Position numbers and translations under genes: made by a program. Positions 1 to 9,323 of a stretch of DNA of 64,000 nucleotides are shown piece after piece. The stretch's first letter is position 1. Each line of letters begins with the position of its first letter. The stretch spans positions 182,126-246,125 of the forward strand of contig JALHNB010000003.1 of the NCBI GenBank assembly GCA_022843745.1, in the 5' to 3' direction. The notes under the pieces are model-generated. The model ran no database searches, was not told where the DNA came from, and saw only the letters and a list, made by a program, of their open reading frames with translations. The stretch is from Anaerolineae bacterium. Its GTDB lineage: Bacteria > Chloroflexota > Anaerolineae > Aggregatilineales > Phototrophicaceae.

Positions 1-710
1 AAACCGCCCAACCTGCGCTGGATTACTGCCGCGCAGCTTTTGACAGCGGCAAGCATGTGGTTCTGGCGAATAAAGGCCCGGTGGCGCTGGCTTATTCTGA
101 ATTAGTCACTCTGGCTGATAGTGCAGGGAAAAAGCTCTTTTTCGAAGCAACTGTCATGGCGGGAACGCCCTCCATCCGACTGGCGATGGATGCCTTGTCC
201 GGTTGTCAGATTACCGAAGCGCGGGGCATTCTCAATGGCACGACCAATTACATTCTGATGCAGATGGAAAATGGAATGCCCTATGGTGAGGCGCTCGCTC
301 AGGCGCAGTCACTCGGTTATGCCGAAGCCGATCCCGCTGGCGATGTGGACGGATGGGATGCCGCTGGCAAAGCGCTGATTCTGGCAAACGCGGTGTTCGG
401 TACGCCCTTAACACTCAGTCAAATGACTGTAAAAGGGATCAGCAATCTTACGCAGGCAGACATCGAAACGGCGCGTCATGCCGGAGAGCGCTGGAAACTC
501 ATCGCCCACGTGACACCGGAAGGCGGCAGCGTCCAGCCGACTCGCCTGCCTGTCACCGACCCGTTGGCGAATGTGTCTGGCGCAAACAACGCGATCACCT
601 ATAAAACGGACCTCCTGGGAAGGGTCACGCTCATTGGAGCAGGTGCGGGACGTTTGCCAACCGGATTTGGCCTGCTGTCTGATTTATTGAACATTCACCG
701 TTTGGCATGA
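1..710 (+). CDS. hom: Homoserine dehydrogenase, 5' truncated by window edge
   Basis: This is the C-terminal part of homoserine dehydrogenase, which reduces aspartate semialdehyde to homoserine with NAD(P)H in threonine and methionine synthesis. The frame is open from base 3, so the gene begins outside the window; the ATG at 57 is internal. The sequence GKHVVLANKG at the edge matches the end of the nucleotide-binding domain, and GILNGTTNYIL is the conserved catalytic-domain motif. EADPAGDVDGWDAAGKA matches the substrate-binding segment. The protein ends shortly after the catalytic domain (LLNIHRLA), so there is no C-terminal ACT domain and probably no allosteric threonine control of that type. 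Confidence 0.93.
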   Translation, partial: TAQPALDYCRAAFDSGKHVVLANKGPVALAYSELVTLADSAGKKLFFEATVMAGTPSIRLAMDALSGCQITEARGILNGTTNYILMQMENGMPYGEALAQAQSLGYAEADPAGDVDGWDAAGKALILANAVFGTPLTLSQMTVKGISNLTQADIETARHAGERWKLIAHVTPEGGSVQPTRLPVTDPLANVSGANNAITYKTDLLGRVTLIGAGAGRLPTGFGLLSDLLNIHRLA

Positions 711-789
711 TGCAAAACTTGTCTAGTTATGCTGAATTCTCTATGAAATACAGGGGTTTATCATATAAAATATTATAAAACTTAAACGA

Positions 790-1977
790 ATGGAATCGGA
801 TAACGTGAACCAAAAGGAACAAGGCTGGGGCAGTGTTGATAATCCCCCGTCAGCAGCCGAAGGAATAAAAGCGAGAATTTTACTGGTTGAAGATGATGTT
901 AACTTGTTAGAAGGTGTTCGCAATATCCTGGAACTCGACCACTATGATGTATTGACGGCTGAAAACGGCATCGAAGCGCTGGAAATTCTGCACGCCGAGA
1001 CAATACCACCTGATCTCATCCTTTCGGATATTATGATGCCCCGCATGGATGGCATCCGCTTGTTAGAAGAAGTGCGCAAAGAGCAGCGTTGGGTTTCAAT
1101 CCCTTTTATTTATTTGACCGCAAAGGGTGAAAAAGTCGATATTCAAAAAGGCAAACTGCTTGGTGTCGATGATTATGTGGTCAAACCTTATGACCCGGAT
1201 TATCTGCTCGTTGCTATCAAATCACGCCTGGATCGCCATCGCAAATTGAATGATTATTATTCGGCTGCGATGAACGAACTCAAACACAGCATTCTCACGA
1301 TTCTGAATCACGAGTTCCGTACCCCGCTGACCTTTGTAGTCGCGTATGCCGATATGTTAAATTCGCCGGAGCCGCTTGAATTAAGCACCAGTGAGCTACA
1401 GGATTACCTGAGAGGCGTGAGCGTTGGTGCGGATCGTTTGCGCCGCCTGATCGAGAATTTCATTCTATTGGTCGAGCTTGAAACCAATGATGCCCGCAAA
1501 ACCTATCAGGCTCGTAAAGCGCCCATTACGGACATCCAGATGCTACTGCTATCCGCCTGGAACGAGATCACAAGCCGCGACGGTATGACACACACCTGTA
1601 ACATCCAAGTTGAAGCATCGCTCCCACATTTTTTTGGGGATGTGCAGTTTTTCAAACGGGCGCTGGTGCAATTATTGGATAATGCGGTGAAATTTTCGCC
1701 GGAAAATAAGGTTATCAATATCGGCGCGAAGATGGAAGGCAATGAGATTTGCGTTTGGATTCAAGATCATGGGCGCGGCATTCCCGAAAATGAACACCGC
1801 AAAATCATGGAAAGTTTTTATCAGATCAATCGTCCTGTAAACGAAGACCAGGGCGCGGGCGCAGGGCTGGCAATCGTCAAAGGCGTTGTTAATCTGCACG
1901 GTGGACGCATCTCGATTGTGAGCGAAGTCGGCAAAGGCAGTACATTTTCGATCTATTTACCCGTCGCACCGGGTTAG
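790..1977 (+). CDS. REC-HisKA-HATPase histidine kinase (cytosolic)
   Basis: A 395-residue signalling protein with an N-terminal receiver domain (about 28-150) followed by a histidine kinase core. D80 in LILSDIMMP is the likely receiver phosphoacceptor and K132 in VVKPY is the conserved lysine. The H-box is HEFRTP, with H174 as the autophosphorylated histidine. The ATPase domain has an N-box (QLLDNAVKFS), a G1 box (DHGRGIPE) and a G2 box (GAGAGLAIVKG). There is no signal peptide or membrane helix, so it acts in the cytosol and is probably switched by phosphorylation of its own receiver. It stands alone; no partner regulator is adjacent. Its input and target are unknown. Confidence 0.9.
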   Translation: MESDNVNQKEQGWGSVDNPPSAAEGIKARILLVEDDVNLLEGVRNILELDHYDVLTAENGIEALEILHAETIPPDLILSDIMMPRMDGIRLLEEVRKEQRWVSIPFIYLTAKGEKVDIQKGKLLGVDDYVVKPYDPDYLLVAIKSRLDRHRKLNDYYSAAMNELKHSILTILNHEFRTPLTFVVAYADMLNSPEPLELSTSELQDYLRGVSVGADRLRRLIENFILLVELETNDARKTYQARKAPITDIQMLLLSAWNEITSRDGMTHTCNIQVEASLPHFFGDVQFFKRALVQLLDNAVKFSPENKVINIGAKMEGNEICVWIQDHGRGIPENEHRKIMESFYQINRPVNEDQGAGAGLAIVKGVVNLHGGRISIVSEVGKGSTFSIYLPVAPG

Positions 1978-2080
1978 CGTTTATGATCGTAGGCTTTTCG
2001 TACTATTCAAGTTGAGCGAAATCTTGGGTATCACTCTATAATGAAAGAAGTTTTGTAATGTACCGAGAGGATTACCCACA

Positions 2081-3238
2081 ATGAGAATAAAACGCGCTTT
2101 GCTTCTTTTGCCTATTTTGCTCCTGAGCTTTATTATTCAGGCACAGGCTCAGTCTGTTTCGCCCACCGAAGAAGCCGATCCGAACGCCAATATCAGTTGG
2201 CCGCCACCCGTCTATGTCCTGCGCGGCGAGTTTTCGCTGCGTGGTTCAGCCAACCTCGCCAATATGGTGAGCTATTTTATCGAATATCGTCAGCTTAATG
2301 ACGACCTCACGCCCCAAGCCGATAACATTCCCTGGCTTCCGGCCACGCTGCCAAGTTCAGCGCCCGTTCTCGATGACGTACTGGGCGTATGGAACACGGT
2401 CACTGAAGAGGATGGCGTTTATGAACTGCGCCTGACCATCAATATTCGCGGTGGTGATCCGGTATTTGCCCGTGTAAGCCCAGTACGTGTCGAGAATAAC
2501 CCGCCGCCGTTCGCTGTTGTCGCTACCGCCACGCCAGACCTCGTTCTGCCGACGATTGCGCCGCAGCCCACCATCGCGCAGGCTGTTCCGACGCTCCTGC
2601 CCACACCGACTGCTTTTGATCCGACCCCGCGCGTCACGCCAAATCGCGCGATTGATGTCAATATTCGCAGCGGTGATAACACCAGTTACCCGATTGTCGG
2701 GAGTCTACGGCAGGGCGAGTCGGCAATTATCCTGGGTATCAGCAATACAGGCTCAGGCTGGTTCCGCGTCCAATTGGTAAATGGCACAGTCGGTTGGGTC
2801 GCCGGGGGTGTTGTCACCATCACCGGGGATATTGGCAACGTTCCGCGTGTCTCACCACCTGCCACACCCACCCCAATCGCTACCGCGACACCCACGTTAC
2901 CGGATGTGACCATCACAGGTTTGCGTTATGACCGGGGACAGATCAAGCAGGGCGAAGCCTTCCAGGTCATCGTCACGGTACGCAATAACAGCGGTGTCTT
3001 TATGCCGGATACGCAGCTTCTCTGCACCATCAAGCCGATGAATGTTGAGACGAGCGCCAATACCGGCAGCCTGAACGCCTTTGAACAGCGTGATGTCTTT
3101 ATGCCGGCCCGCACACTCACCACAGGCGGCGGTGGCAACGTCACTGTTGACTGCGCGGTAGATGTCAATCGCCTCGTGGCTGAAATCGACGACAACAATA
3201 ACTTCTTCAGCATCACGACGCAGTTAGCCGCGCCATAA
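2081..3238 (+). CDS. Secreted protein: WPPPVY module, SH3b, CARDB-like domain (paralogue 1)
   Basis: A 385-residue exported protein. Residues 1-24 form a signal peptide ending AQAQ. A module of about 110 residues follows, starting ISWPPPVYVLRG and running through an APVLDDVLGVWNT segment; it recurs in the next two genes. A Pro/Thr-rich linker leads to a bacterial SH3 domain (about 188-245; VNIRSGDNTSYPIVG and GWFRVQL...GWVAG are typical). The C-terminal part (about 275-385) resembles CARDB, a beta-sandwich adhesion module. SH3b domains usually bind cell-wall peptides, so an envelope role is likely, but no catalytic domain is visible. An AGAGG ribosome site precedes the ATG. Confidence 0.75.
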   Translation: MRIKRALLLLPILLLSFIIQAQAQSVSPTEEADPNANISWPPPVYVLRGEFSLRGSANLANMVSYFIEYRQLNDDLTPQADNIPWLPATLPSSAPVLDDVLGVWNTVTEEDGVYELRLTINIRGGDPVFARVSPVRVENNPPPFAVVATATPDLVLPTIAPQPTIAQAVPTLLPTPTAFDPTPRVTPNRAIDVNIRSGDNTSYPIVGSLRQGESAIILGISNTGSGWFRVQLVNGTVGWVAGGVVTITGDIGNVPRVSPPATPTPIATATPTLPDVTITGLRYDRGQIKQGEAFQVIVTVRNNSGVFMPDTQLLCTIKPMNVETSANTGSLNAFEQRDVFMPARTLTTGGGGNVTVDCAVDVNRLVAEIDDNNNFFSITTQLAAP

Positions 3239-3252
3239 AATCACATCTTATT

Positions 3253-3280
3253 TGTAGGGGGAGGCATGCCTCCCCCTACA
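3253..3280. repeat. Perfect 28-bp intergenic palindrome
   Basis: A perfect inverted repeat beginning TGTAGGGGGAGG and centred on GCATGC lies between two paralogous secreted-protein genes. It belongs to a family of GTAGGGGC-type palindromes that recurs at 6.1, 13.9, 25.5, 26.9 and 39.4 kb. It could act as a bidirectional terminator or be a REP/MITE-like element; it lacks a T tract. Confidence 0.85.
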
Positions 3281-3413
3281 TTTCCCGCATTTTGATAAAC
3301 GATCATCGTGAATGAGTGGGGTAATCGTCTCTTTGGCGCACAGCAGCGCACAGGGAATTTCTCTACGATGAGATTCAGAATTAACAATGCTGCTTTTGCA
3401 CAAGGATGATTTT

Positions 3414-4574
3414 ATGATGTTCAAATTGCGATCTGTCGTGATTTTGCTGCTGATTCTCATCTTCGCCGTGAGCGTTCAGGCACAGGAGAACACCCCGGTC
3501 AACCCCAACGCCATGATAACGTGGCCGCCACCTGTTTATGTGGTCAGCGGCGAGTTTGTCATTCGCGGCTCGGCGAATCTGCCGAATATGACCAATTATT
3601 TTATCGAGTACCGCGCGCTCAACGAAGATCAAACGATCCCCAATGAGATTGCGCCCTGGCTTCCGGCGACCCTGCCCAGCGCCGCACCTGTCTTAAACGA
3701 TATATTGGGAACGTGGAACACGACAACCGAAGAAGATGGGCTTTATGAGCTACGCCTGACCCTCAACGTGCGTAGTGGTACACCCGTGATTTTTCCCGTG
3801 AGTCCGATACGCATCCTGAACGCGCCACCGCCGTTCGCAGTGATTCCGACTGCGATTCCTACCACGCTTCCAGTCCTGCCAACTGTCGCATCGCCCATTC
3901 TGGCAACCGCCACAGCAACACCATTCGACACGACTCCGAGCGTCACAGCGACGACAAATGCCAATATCCGGCGCGGCGACAGCACATTTTATGAAGTTCT
4001 TGGTGCGCTACGCCCCGGCGACTCGGCGACGATTATCGGTATCAGCGCGACGGGTTCAGGCTGGTTTAACATTCAATTATCGAACGGCTCACGCGGTTGG
4101 ATCGCGCCGAGCGTCGTCAATGTTTCCGGCGACACGCGCAACCTGCCCTTTATCTCGCCACCTGCGCCGCCAACAGCCACCCCGATTCCGTTCACACCGA
4201 CACCAATCACACAAGCAAATCTGGCTGTGAATAGTCTGAGTTTGTCTATTGATCCGCCGCGCTGTAAAGAAACATTCGTCATCACGGTGCGTGTCACCAA
4301 TTTCGGCTCCGGCCCAACGTCGTCCAGCGGCTCGATTGCGGTGCAGGATGTTCGTACCGCAAATGGCACGATAGCGGCAACGACCAGCGGTGGCTTCCCC
4401 ATTCTCAGCGCTGGACAATCGTTTGACGCCACGATCCCGCTCACCGTCGATACATTCTTCGATGAAGCTCATCGCATCACGATTGTCATTGACTCGCAGA
4501 ACCAGGTCGTGGAAACGAACGAAAGCGATAATACTGTCGTGCGCGATTACACCCTGCAAAAGGCTGCCTGCTAG
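3414..4574 (+). CDS. Secreted protein: WPPPVY module, SH3b, CARDB domain (paralogue 2)
   Basis: A 386-residue exported protein and close paralogue of the gene before it. The ATG at 3414 is chosen over an upstream in-frame ATG at 3387 because AAGGATGA lies just before it and it starts a clean signal peptide (MMFKLRSV... to VQAQ). The order is signal peptide, WPPPVY module (about 30-135), Thr/Pro linker with TATATPF, SH3b domain (ANIRRGDSTFYEVLG to SRGWIAPSV), a TPTPIT linker, and a CARDB-like domain ending near ESDNTVVRDY. Conservation is strongest in the N-terminal module and SH3b; the C-terminal domains differ more. Probably an envelope-associated binding protein of unknown ligand. Confidence 0.75.
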   Translation: MMFKLRSVVILLLILIFAVSVQAQENTPVNPNAMITWPPPVYVVSGEFVIRGSANLPNMTNYFIEYRALNEDQTIPNEIAPWLPATLPSAAPVLNDILGTWNTTTEEDGLYELRLTLNVRSGTPVIFPVSPIRILNAPPPFAVIPTAIPTTLPVLPTVASPILATATATPFDTTPSVTATTNANIRRGDSTFYEVLGALRPGDSATIIGISATGSGWFNIQLSNGSRGWIAPSVVNVSGDTRNLPFISPPAPPTATPIPFTPTPITQANLAVNSLSLSIDPPRCKETFVITVRVTNFGSGPTSSSGSIAVQDVRTANGTIAATTSGGFPILSAGQSFDATIPLTVDTFFDEAHRITIVIDSQNQVVETNESDNTVVRDYTLQKAAC

Positions 4575-4589
4575 AATTATGCTATAGTC

Positions 4590-4616
4590 GTGGGGACGAT
4601 TTGTAACCGTCCCCAC
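4590..4616. repeat. Inverted repeat between paralogues 2 and 3
   Basis: GTGGGGACG and CGTCCCCAC form a 9-bp stem around a 9-base loop in the short gap before the third paralogue. It resembles the dispersed palindrome family but has a non-palindromic centre. It may also fold as a terminator for the gene upstream, though no T run follows. Confidence 0.7.
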
Positions 4617-4637
4617 AACATCATGGAGAAGTAGTTG

Positions 4638-6116
4638 ATGAAAAAACGAACTTTCTTAGGGTTGATCCTTTTTTTGCTGTTTATAGCCTTACCGCTTTCG
4701 GCGCAGGACGCGGGAATCTCGATTGATTGGCCGCCACCTGTTTACGACCTGACCGGGAAAGTGAATGTCACAGGCACGGTCAATCCGCCTGATCTGGTCA
4801 ATTATTTTCTGGAAGCCGCCGAGTTTGACGAATCGGTAGAGCCTTTCTGGATTCCAGTCAGCCTGCCGAGCAACGTCCCTGTCGTGAATGGCGTTCTGGG
4901 CGTATGGGATACCACACTCTACGCTGACGGCCTGTATCAACTGCGGCTGCATGTGCGTTCGCGTTCCAGCGAGGATGCCTATGTGATCGTCGGGCCGCTG
5001 CGCATCGCCAATACGCTCGAACGCCCCATCGGAGAAACTCAGCCGCCTGTTGCGTTACCAACCATTGCGGCAACGGTAGCGCCTGCCGCAACCCTGCCAC
5101 CTGAACCGACAGAAGTGGCTGTAATCCCGCGTCCACGCCCTGTGAATCAACTGCCGATTCCGGTGGGCGGTCATGTGATTAAATTTGAGCAAACAACGGT
5201 TGATGCCATGAACAGCGCCGGGATGACCTGGATGAAATGGCAGATTCCGTTCGTCATTGGCGACGACTCGCTGGTGCAGGTCGCGCTGGATCGGCTCAAT
5301 TTTGCCCATCAGAACGGCTTTAATGTGCTGTTGAGCATCAAGGGTGACAAAAACGAACTCGACGAACTCGACGAGGAATATTATCCGCTGTTCGCCGATT
5401 TTGTCGGACGCATCGCGGCGCTAGGGCCGGACGCGATCCAAGTGTGGAATGAGCAAAATCTGGATCGTGAATGGCCGAACGGAAAAATCGACCCGGCGGC
5501 CTACGTTGAGATGCTGCGTCAGGCTTATGAGGCCATCAAAGCCGCTGATCCCGAAGTTTTCGTTATCACAGGTGCGCCCGCACCAACCGGAGCTGAAGGC
5601 GCATTCGGATTGGCGGCGGTCTGGAATGATGATCGCTACTACCAGGGCATGGCGAACGCAGGCGCGGCGAATTATGCTGACTGTATCGGTGTGCATTATA
5701 ACGAGGGTATCATCGCGCCGCAGCAGCAGGGCGGCGACCCACGCACACCGGATTATCCCACACGCTATCTGCCGTTGATGATCCAGCGGGCGGCGTTCCC
5801 CTTCCGCGGCGACAATATTCCGCTGTGTTTTTCAGAACTGGGCTATCTCACGCCGGATGGCTACGGCCCGCTGCCGGAGGGATTCGCCTGGGCTTCCGGC
5901 AACACTGTCGAGGAGCAGGCCACGTGGCTGCGCGATGCGGTTGAAATCGCCGCGCAATTTTCGAGTGTGCGAATCGCCTTGATTATCGTCTGGAACGTCG
6001 ATTTTGATGTGTATACTGAGGACGACCCACAGGGCGGCTACGCGATTATCCGGCCTGATGGCTCATGCCCGGCCTGCGAGACGATTGGTTCGCTGAAAAG
6101 TGAGGGTGAGGGATAG
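4638..6116 (+). CDS. Secreted glycoside-hydrolase-like protein with WPPPVY module (paralogue 3)
   Basis: A 492-residue exported protein. GGAGAA lies 7 bases before the ATG at 4638, which is preferred over the in-frame TTG before it. A signal peptide (to LSAQ) is followed by the same N-terminal module as the two upstream paralogues (IDWPPPVYDLTG). After a Pro/Ala/Thr linker, residues about 165-490 look like a TIM-barrel glycosidase of clan GH-A. E272 in VWNEQNL fits the NE-motif acid/base, and E400 in CFSELGY fits the nucleophile at the end of strand 7, so both catalytic residues appear present. The likely role is cleavage of an extracellular or wall polysaccharide; the exact family and substrate cannot be told by eye. 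Confidence 0.7.
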   Translation: MKKRTFLGLILFLLFIALPLSAQDAGISIDWPPPVYDLTGKVNVTGTVNPPDLVNYFLEAAEFDESVEPFWIPVSLPSNVPVVNGVLGVWDTTLYADGLYQLRLHVRSRSSEDAYVIVGPLRIANTLERPIGETQPPVALPTIAATVAPAATLPPEPTEVAVIPRPRPVNQLPIPVGGHVIKFEQTTVDAMNSAGMTWMKWQIPFVIGDDSLVQVALDRLNFAHQNGFNVLLSIKGDKNELDELDEEYYPLFADFVGRIAALGPDAIQVWNEQNLDREWPNGKIDPAAYVEMLRQAYEAIKAADPEVFVITGAPAPTGAEGAFGLAAVWNDDRYYQGMANAGAANYADCIGVHYNEGIIAPQQQGGDPRTPDYPTRYLPLMIQRAAFPFRGDNIPLCFSELGYLTPDGYGPLPEGFAWASGNTVEEQATWLRDAVEIAAQFSSVRIALIIVWNVDFDVYTEDDPQGGYAIIRPDGSCPACETIGSLKSEGEG

Positions 6117-6129
6117 GCGGTGTATGTGG

Positions 6130-6159
6130 GTAGGGGCGACTCGGCGAGTCGCCCCCTAC
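6130..6159. repeat. GTAGGGGC-type palindrome
   Basis: An imperfect palindrome, GTAGGGGCGACTC then GAGTCGCCCCCTAC, sits between the convergent ends of the glycosidase-like gene and the hydrolase gene. It is a member of the dispersed family. Confidence 0.75.
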
Positions 6160-7004
6160 AGATTTTCTGTCTTCAGCCAATTTTCGATGATCTGGCGCGT
6201 GGCATCCGGCGCGGCCTGTGGAAAGAGATGTCCATAGCCGGGTATCGTCACGTGAGTGGCGGCAGGAAGCAGCCCGCGTACCTTCTCCGCCGAGTCGCTG
6301 ACGAACGTATCCGTTTTTTCCCCCTGGACAACCAGAACAGGCAGCAAACCATTTAAACGCGGCAGGTCTTCCCAGGTATACGGATAGAGCGCCATATAAT
6401 AATAGGCTTCCCACACTGGCGACCATGATAGTTGCAACCCATCACCATCATCAGCGGGTTCAGTCATGCTATCGGTATACAGCCAGAGCGCTTCATCCGA
6501 CCAATCCTGAAACAGCGGCTTCCCACGCCAATAGGCAAACGCCGCATCACGATTCGCAAAACGGCTGCGCCGGTTGAGCGCACCATCCACCAGCGGGATG
6601 CGCGGCGGTGTACCTTGCTTTCGCAGTTCTTTCACGGCATCCATCATTTTTGGCGCTAAAATCGTCGGGTCGAGCAGGCACAATCCGCGAAAAAGTTCCG
6701 GCGCTTGCAGCACTGCCAAAAACGAGGCGATCCCACCAAACGAATGCCCAACCGCGATCACATCCTTCAGGCCGTAGTGCCGAATACCTGCCACGATGTC
6801 ATCAGCCAACTCCTGCCATGTGCCAACCTGCTCCGGTGGTGCGCCAATCCCCGACCAGAGGGCGCGTGGTGGCAGGGAAATGACGCGATAATGCGCGGTC
6901 AGCGGGTCAAGCAGCGGCTTATACGTTTGCGGCGGAAAACCATTCGCAAGCGCCATGTTGATGACGGTTCCCGCGCCGCCATATTCATAGATTGGCTGAA
7001 TCAT
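6156..7004 (-). CDS. Alpha/beta hydrolase
   Basis: A 282-residue alpha/beta-hydrolase. The nucleophile elbow is GHSFGG, and the late HLFPQ segment (GYGHLFPQ) supplies the catalytic histidine. The start at 7004 is set by a four-base ATGA overlap with the stop of the methyltransferase upstream, which suggests translational coupling. It has no signal peptide, so it is cytosolic. It probably hydrolyses an ester, lactone or similar small molecule; family membership alone does not give the substrate. Its 3' end runs a few bases into the palindrome at 6130-6159. Confidence 0.85.
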   Translation of the reverse strand: MIQPIYEYGGAGTVINMALANGFPPQTYKPLLDPLTAHYRVISLPPRALWSGIGAPPEQVGTWQELADDIVAGIRHYGLKDVIAVGHSFGGIASFLAVLQAPELFRGLCLLDPTILAPKMMDAVKELRKQGTPPRIPLVDGALNRRSRFANRDAAFAYWRGKPLFQDWSDEALWLYTDSMTEPADDGDGLQLSWSPVWEAYYYMALYPYTWEDLPRLNGLLPVLVVQGEKTDTFVSDSAEKVRGLLPAATHVTIPGYGHLFPQAAPDATRQIIENWLKTENL

Positions 7005-7774
7005 GCTGATTTCTTCGTAGCGATAATACGCATCCGCACGTAATCCGCCACCCAAACGCCATCACGATATAACTGTGGGCGCAGTCGATTGACAATATCG
7101 TCGGAAACGCTGTTCTGAACATCCGGCGGCAGGGTCTTAAAAATCCCATTCACGAACATCGTCAGCCAATTACGCAGCCCGTCCTCGCCTTCCAGCGGAG
7201 TCGGGCGGGGAAAATAAGCCACATAATTCACGTCAAAGGTGTGCTTTTCCAGCAGCGAGGTGTATTCACCAACGCTCGGAAAATACCAGGGGCTGACAGG
7301 CGGTGGGTAGCCCGCTGCTTCAATAGCCTCGACTACCGCGCCAAACATCTTTTTGACATTCTCTTTCGCGCCAAATTCGGCAACAAAACGACCACCGGGC
7401 TTGAGCGCACGTTCGATGCGGCCCGCAACGGCATTGGCATTTTTCATCCAATGCAGCGCGGCGTTGGAAAATACCGCGTCAAATTGTTCATCAAATTGGA
7501 AATTTTCACCGTTGGCAACCTGAAAATCAAGCTCCGGGTAATTGTGGCGCGACTGGTCGATCATGCTGACCGCACTGTCGATGCCGGTCACGATTGCGCC
7601 GTAAGAGGCAATTTTTTGCGTCAAATGGCCTGTGCCGCAGCCCAGATCAAGAATCCGTTCACCAGCTTGCGGCGCGAGCAGGCTAATCATTTCCTCGCCA
7701 ATGGTGGGAATAAAGCGATGTTTATCGTCGTAGAGTGTCGAGTCCCACTCTGTCACAGGGGTTACATTACTCAT
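7001..7774 (-). CDS. Class I SAM-dependent methyltransferase (trans-aconitate methyltransferase-like)
   Basis: A 257-residue Rossmann-fold methyltransferase. Motif I is ILDLGCGTGHLTQ, and the acidic residue after the second strand appears in VTGIDSAVSMI. FDAVFSNAALHWM and LKPGGRFVAEFGAKENV match motifs found in trans-aconitate 2-methyltransferases and their many relatives. It is the first gene of a two-gene minus-strand operon with the alpha/beta hydrolase, so the two may act on the same small molecule (for example making and breaking a methyl ester). That is an inference from the overlap. The substrate is not known. Confidence 0.87.
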   Translation of the reverse strand: MSNVTPVTEWDSTLYDDKHRFIPTIGEEMISLLAPQAGERILDLGCGTGHLTQKIASYGAIVTGIDSAVSMIDQSRHNYPELDFQVANGENFQFDEQFDAVFSNAALHWMKNANAVAGRIERALKPGGRFVAEFGAKENVKKMFGAVVEAIEAAGYPPPVSPWYFPSVGEYTSLLEKHTFDVNYVAYFPRPTPLEGEDGLRNWLTMFVNGIFKTLPPDVQNSVSDDIVNRLRPQLYRDGVWVADYVRMRIIATKKSA

Positions 7775-7838
7775 GGGTTTCGCCTCGGATAAATTGTTTA
7801 CACGCCAAAATCATATCATGCCGAGTGTAGACTGACTA

Positions 7839-8309
7839 CTATAACAGGGTCAGCCGCATCTCAGTGGTTGGTTCAAAGCCGAGCGACGCATAAATCGGTC
7901 TGCCCTCGTCGCTGGCATGGAGAAGGATAAAAAAGATACCATCCTGGCGGCACCATTCCAGTAAAGTCTTCACCAGTTGCCGTGCTAATCCCTGGCGGCG
8001 ATGTTCGGGGTCAACATAGACGTTCATCACATAACCACGCCGTGTCGAAAGATCGGGCACTTGGGGCGTCCACTGCTGAATCCAAAGCCCCACGCCTGCT
8101 ACTGGCTTATCGTCCGCATCGACGGCGAACCAGCCGATATACTCCGCGTTTTCGATTCTCGGAATCACCCAGCCAATAAACGCCTCGTCCATACCTTCAG
8201 TCGTCACATAGCGTGAATAACTCCCGCCCATATCGCGGAACATGCTCCGGCGCTGCTGCGCGATGATCGGTGCTTCGGCGGAGGTCGCGCGGCGAATGGT
8301 ATACGTCAT
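7839..8309 (-). CDS. GNAT family N-acetyltransferase
   Basis: A 156-residue GNAT acetyltransferase. Residues about 95-125 carry the acetyl-CoA binding motif A (VYVDPEHRRQGLARQLV), and the C-terminal strand FILLHASDEGRPIYASLGF is typical of small-molecule acetyltransferases. GGGAGAA lies upstream of the ATG. The acceptor is unknown. It is transcribed in the same direction as the methyltransferase but separated from it by about 65 bases. Confidence 0.88.
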   Translation of the reverse strand: MTYTIRRATSAEAPIIAQQRRSMFRDMGGSYSRYVTTEGMDEAFIGWVIPRIENAEYIGWFAVDADDKPVAGVGLWIQQWTPQVPDLSTRRGYVMNVYVDPEHRRQGLARQLVKTLLEWCRQDGIFFILLHASDEGRPIYASLGFEPTTEMRLTLL

Positions 8310-8429
8310 GAATTTTCTCCCACAGCATAAAGTCTGCTTTTTATGCTAGGGAGTTCATATTCCAAAAACAATAAGGCCATAAAGCCGTTTTAAATGAATG
8401 AAAACTGTATCTGAAATTTAAACTACTGT

Positions 8430-8459
8430 TTGCTTATTTGCTGATGAGTGAAGTATAAA
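8430..8459 (+). promoter_or_regulatory. Candidate sigma70-type promoter for the DUF4230 gene
   Basis: TTGCTT (8430-8435) and TATAAA (8454-8459) are separated by 18 bases in AT-rich DNA. They lie about 30 bases upstream of the next plus-strand start. This is a by-eye match only. Confidence 0.4.
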
Positions 8460-8488
8460 TTGGTAACAGCTTTTATAGGAGTTTTGCT

Positions 8489-9307
8489 ATGAATGAAGAA
8501 ACGGATCATACTAATCCGACTACACCTCAACAAGTACCAATCATCATCAACGACAGTAATAGGCGAGTGGGTTGTCTCAATCGTTGTTTATTGATGGTTG
8601 TAGGTGCTTTTCTTATTTTATTGCTATTTTTATCCCCAAGTATAATCGCCTTGGCAACGGGAGCCGCAACTTTTAACTCTATCGCAGACGGTATTAGAGA
8701 TTTCTTGAACCCGCAAACTACAGCACAAGTCAATACTACCCAAACTCTTGTCTCCCGCATTCAGCCTATCGGCGATCTTGTCAGTGTCCGCGTTGAGCTT
8801 GCCAAAGCCAATATTAACGTTGGAATCAGACAAGGGCCTGGTGGTATTTGTAGTTTTGAAGCTCGGCATGTTGGAGAGGCAACGATTGAAGCGAGTATTG
8901 ATCTCAGTGAAATCACTCAAGCAAACTTTGAAGAAGATGAAACCGGAAAAATTACTCGTATCATATTGCCCGAAGCACGCCTATTTCGCTGCACGATAGA
9001 TTACTTTGACCAGTACACCTATTCGAACCCGCCATGCCGACTGGATTTAGAGGGAGCCGAAGCATTAGCGCGTTACATCGCAATGAATGAGTTTCGCGAA
9101 GATGCAATAATGGGCGGAATCCGACGAAGAGCCGAACATGAAGCCATTTTTTTGATTGGAAATCTAGTCGAGTTTTTGACAGGCCAGCCGATTGATATTA
9201 CCTTCGCCGAAAATGGAAGCTCTACATCAGATGACCATTCTTGTTTTCCTGAAGTGCCACCAGGATGGATATACGATGAAACTGCAAGAACCTGGGTCAA
9301 ATCTTGA
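8489..9307 (+). CDS. DUF4230 family membrane-anchored protein
   Basis: A 272-residue protein with a short N-terminal cytoplasmic tail, one membrane helix at about residues 32-56 (LLMVVGAFLILLLFL...) and an extracytoplasmic domain. The segment LVSRIQPIGDLVSVRVELAKANI, a following GEATIEASIDLSEI and RIILPEARLF fit the DUF4230 family, whose function is not established. AGGAG precedes the ATG. Base composition is more AT-rich than in the flanking genes. It stands alone between two minus-strand genes. Confidence 0.65.
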   Translation: MNEETDHTNPTTPQQVPIIINDSNRRVGCLNRCLLMVVGAFLILLLFLSPSIIALATGAATFNSIADGIRDFLNPQTTAQVNTTQTLVSRIQPIGDLVSVRVELAKANINVGIRQGPGGICSFEARHVGEATIEASIDLSEITQANFEEDETGKITRIILPEARLFRCTIDYFDQYTYSNPPCRLDLEGAEALARYIAMNEFREDAIMGGIRRRAEHEAIFLIGNLVEFLTGQPIDITFAENGSSTSDDHSCFPEVPPGWIYDETARTWVKS

Positions 9308-9323
9308 GGGTAATGATAATTTC

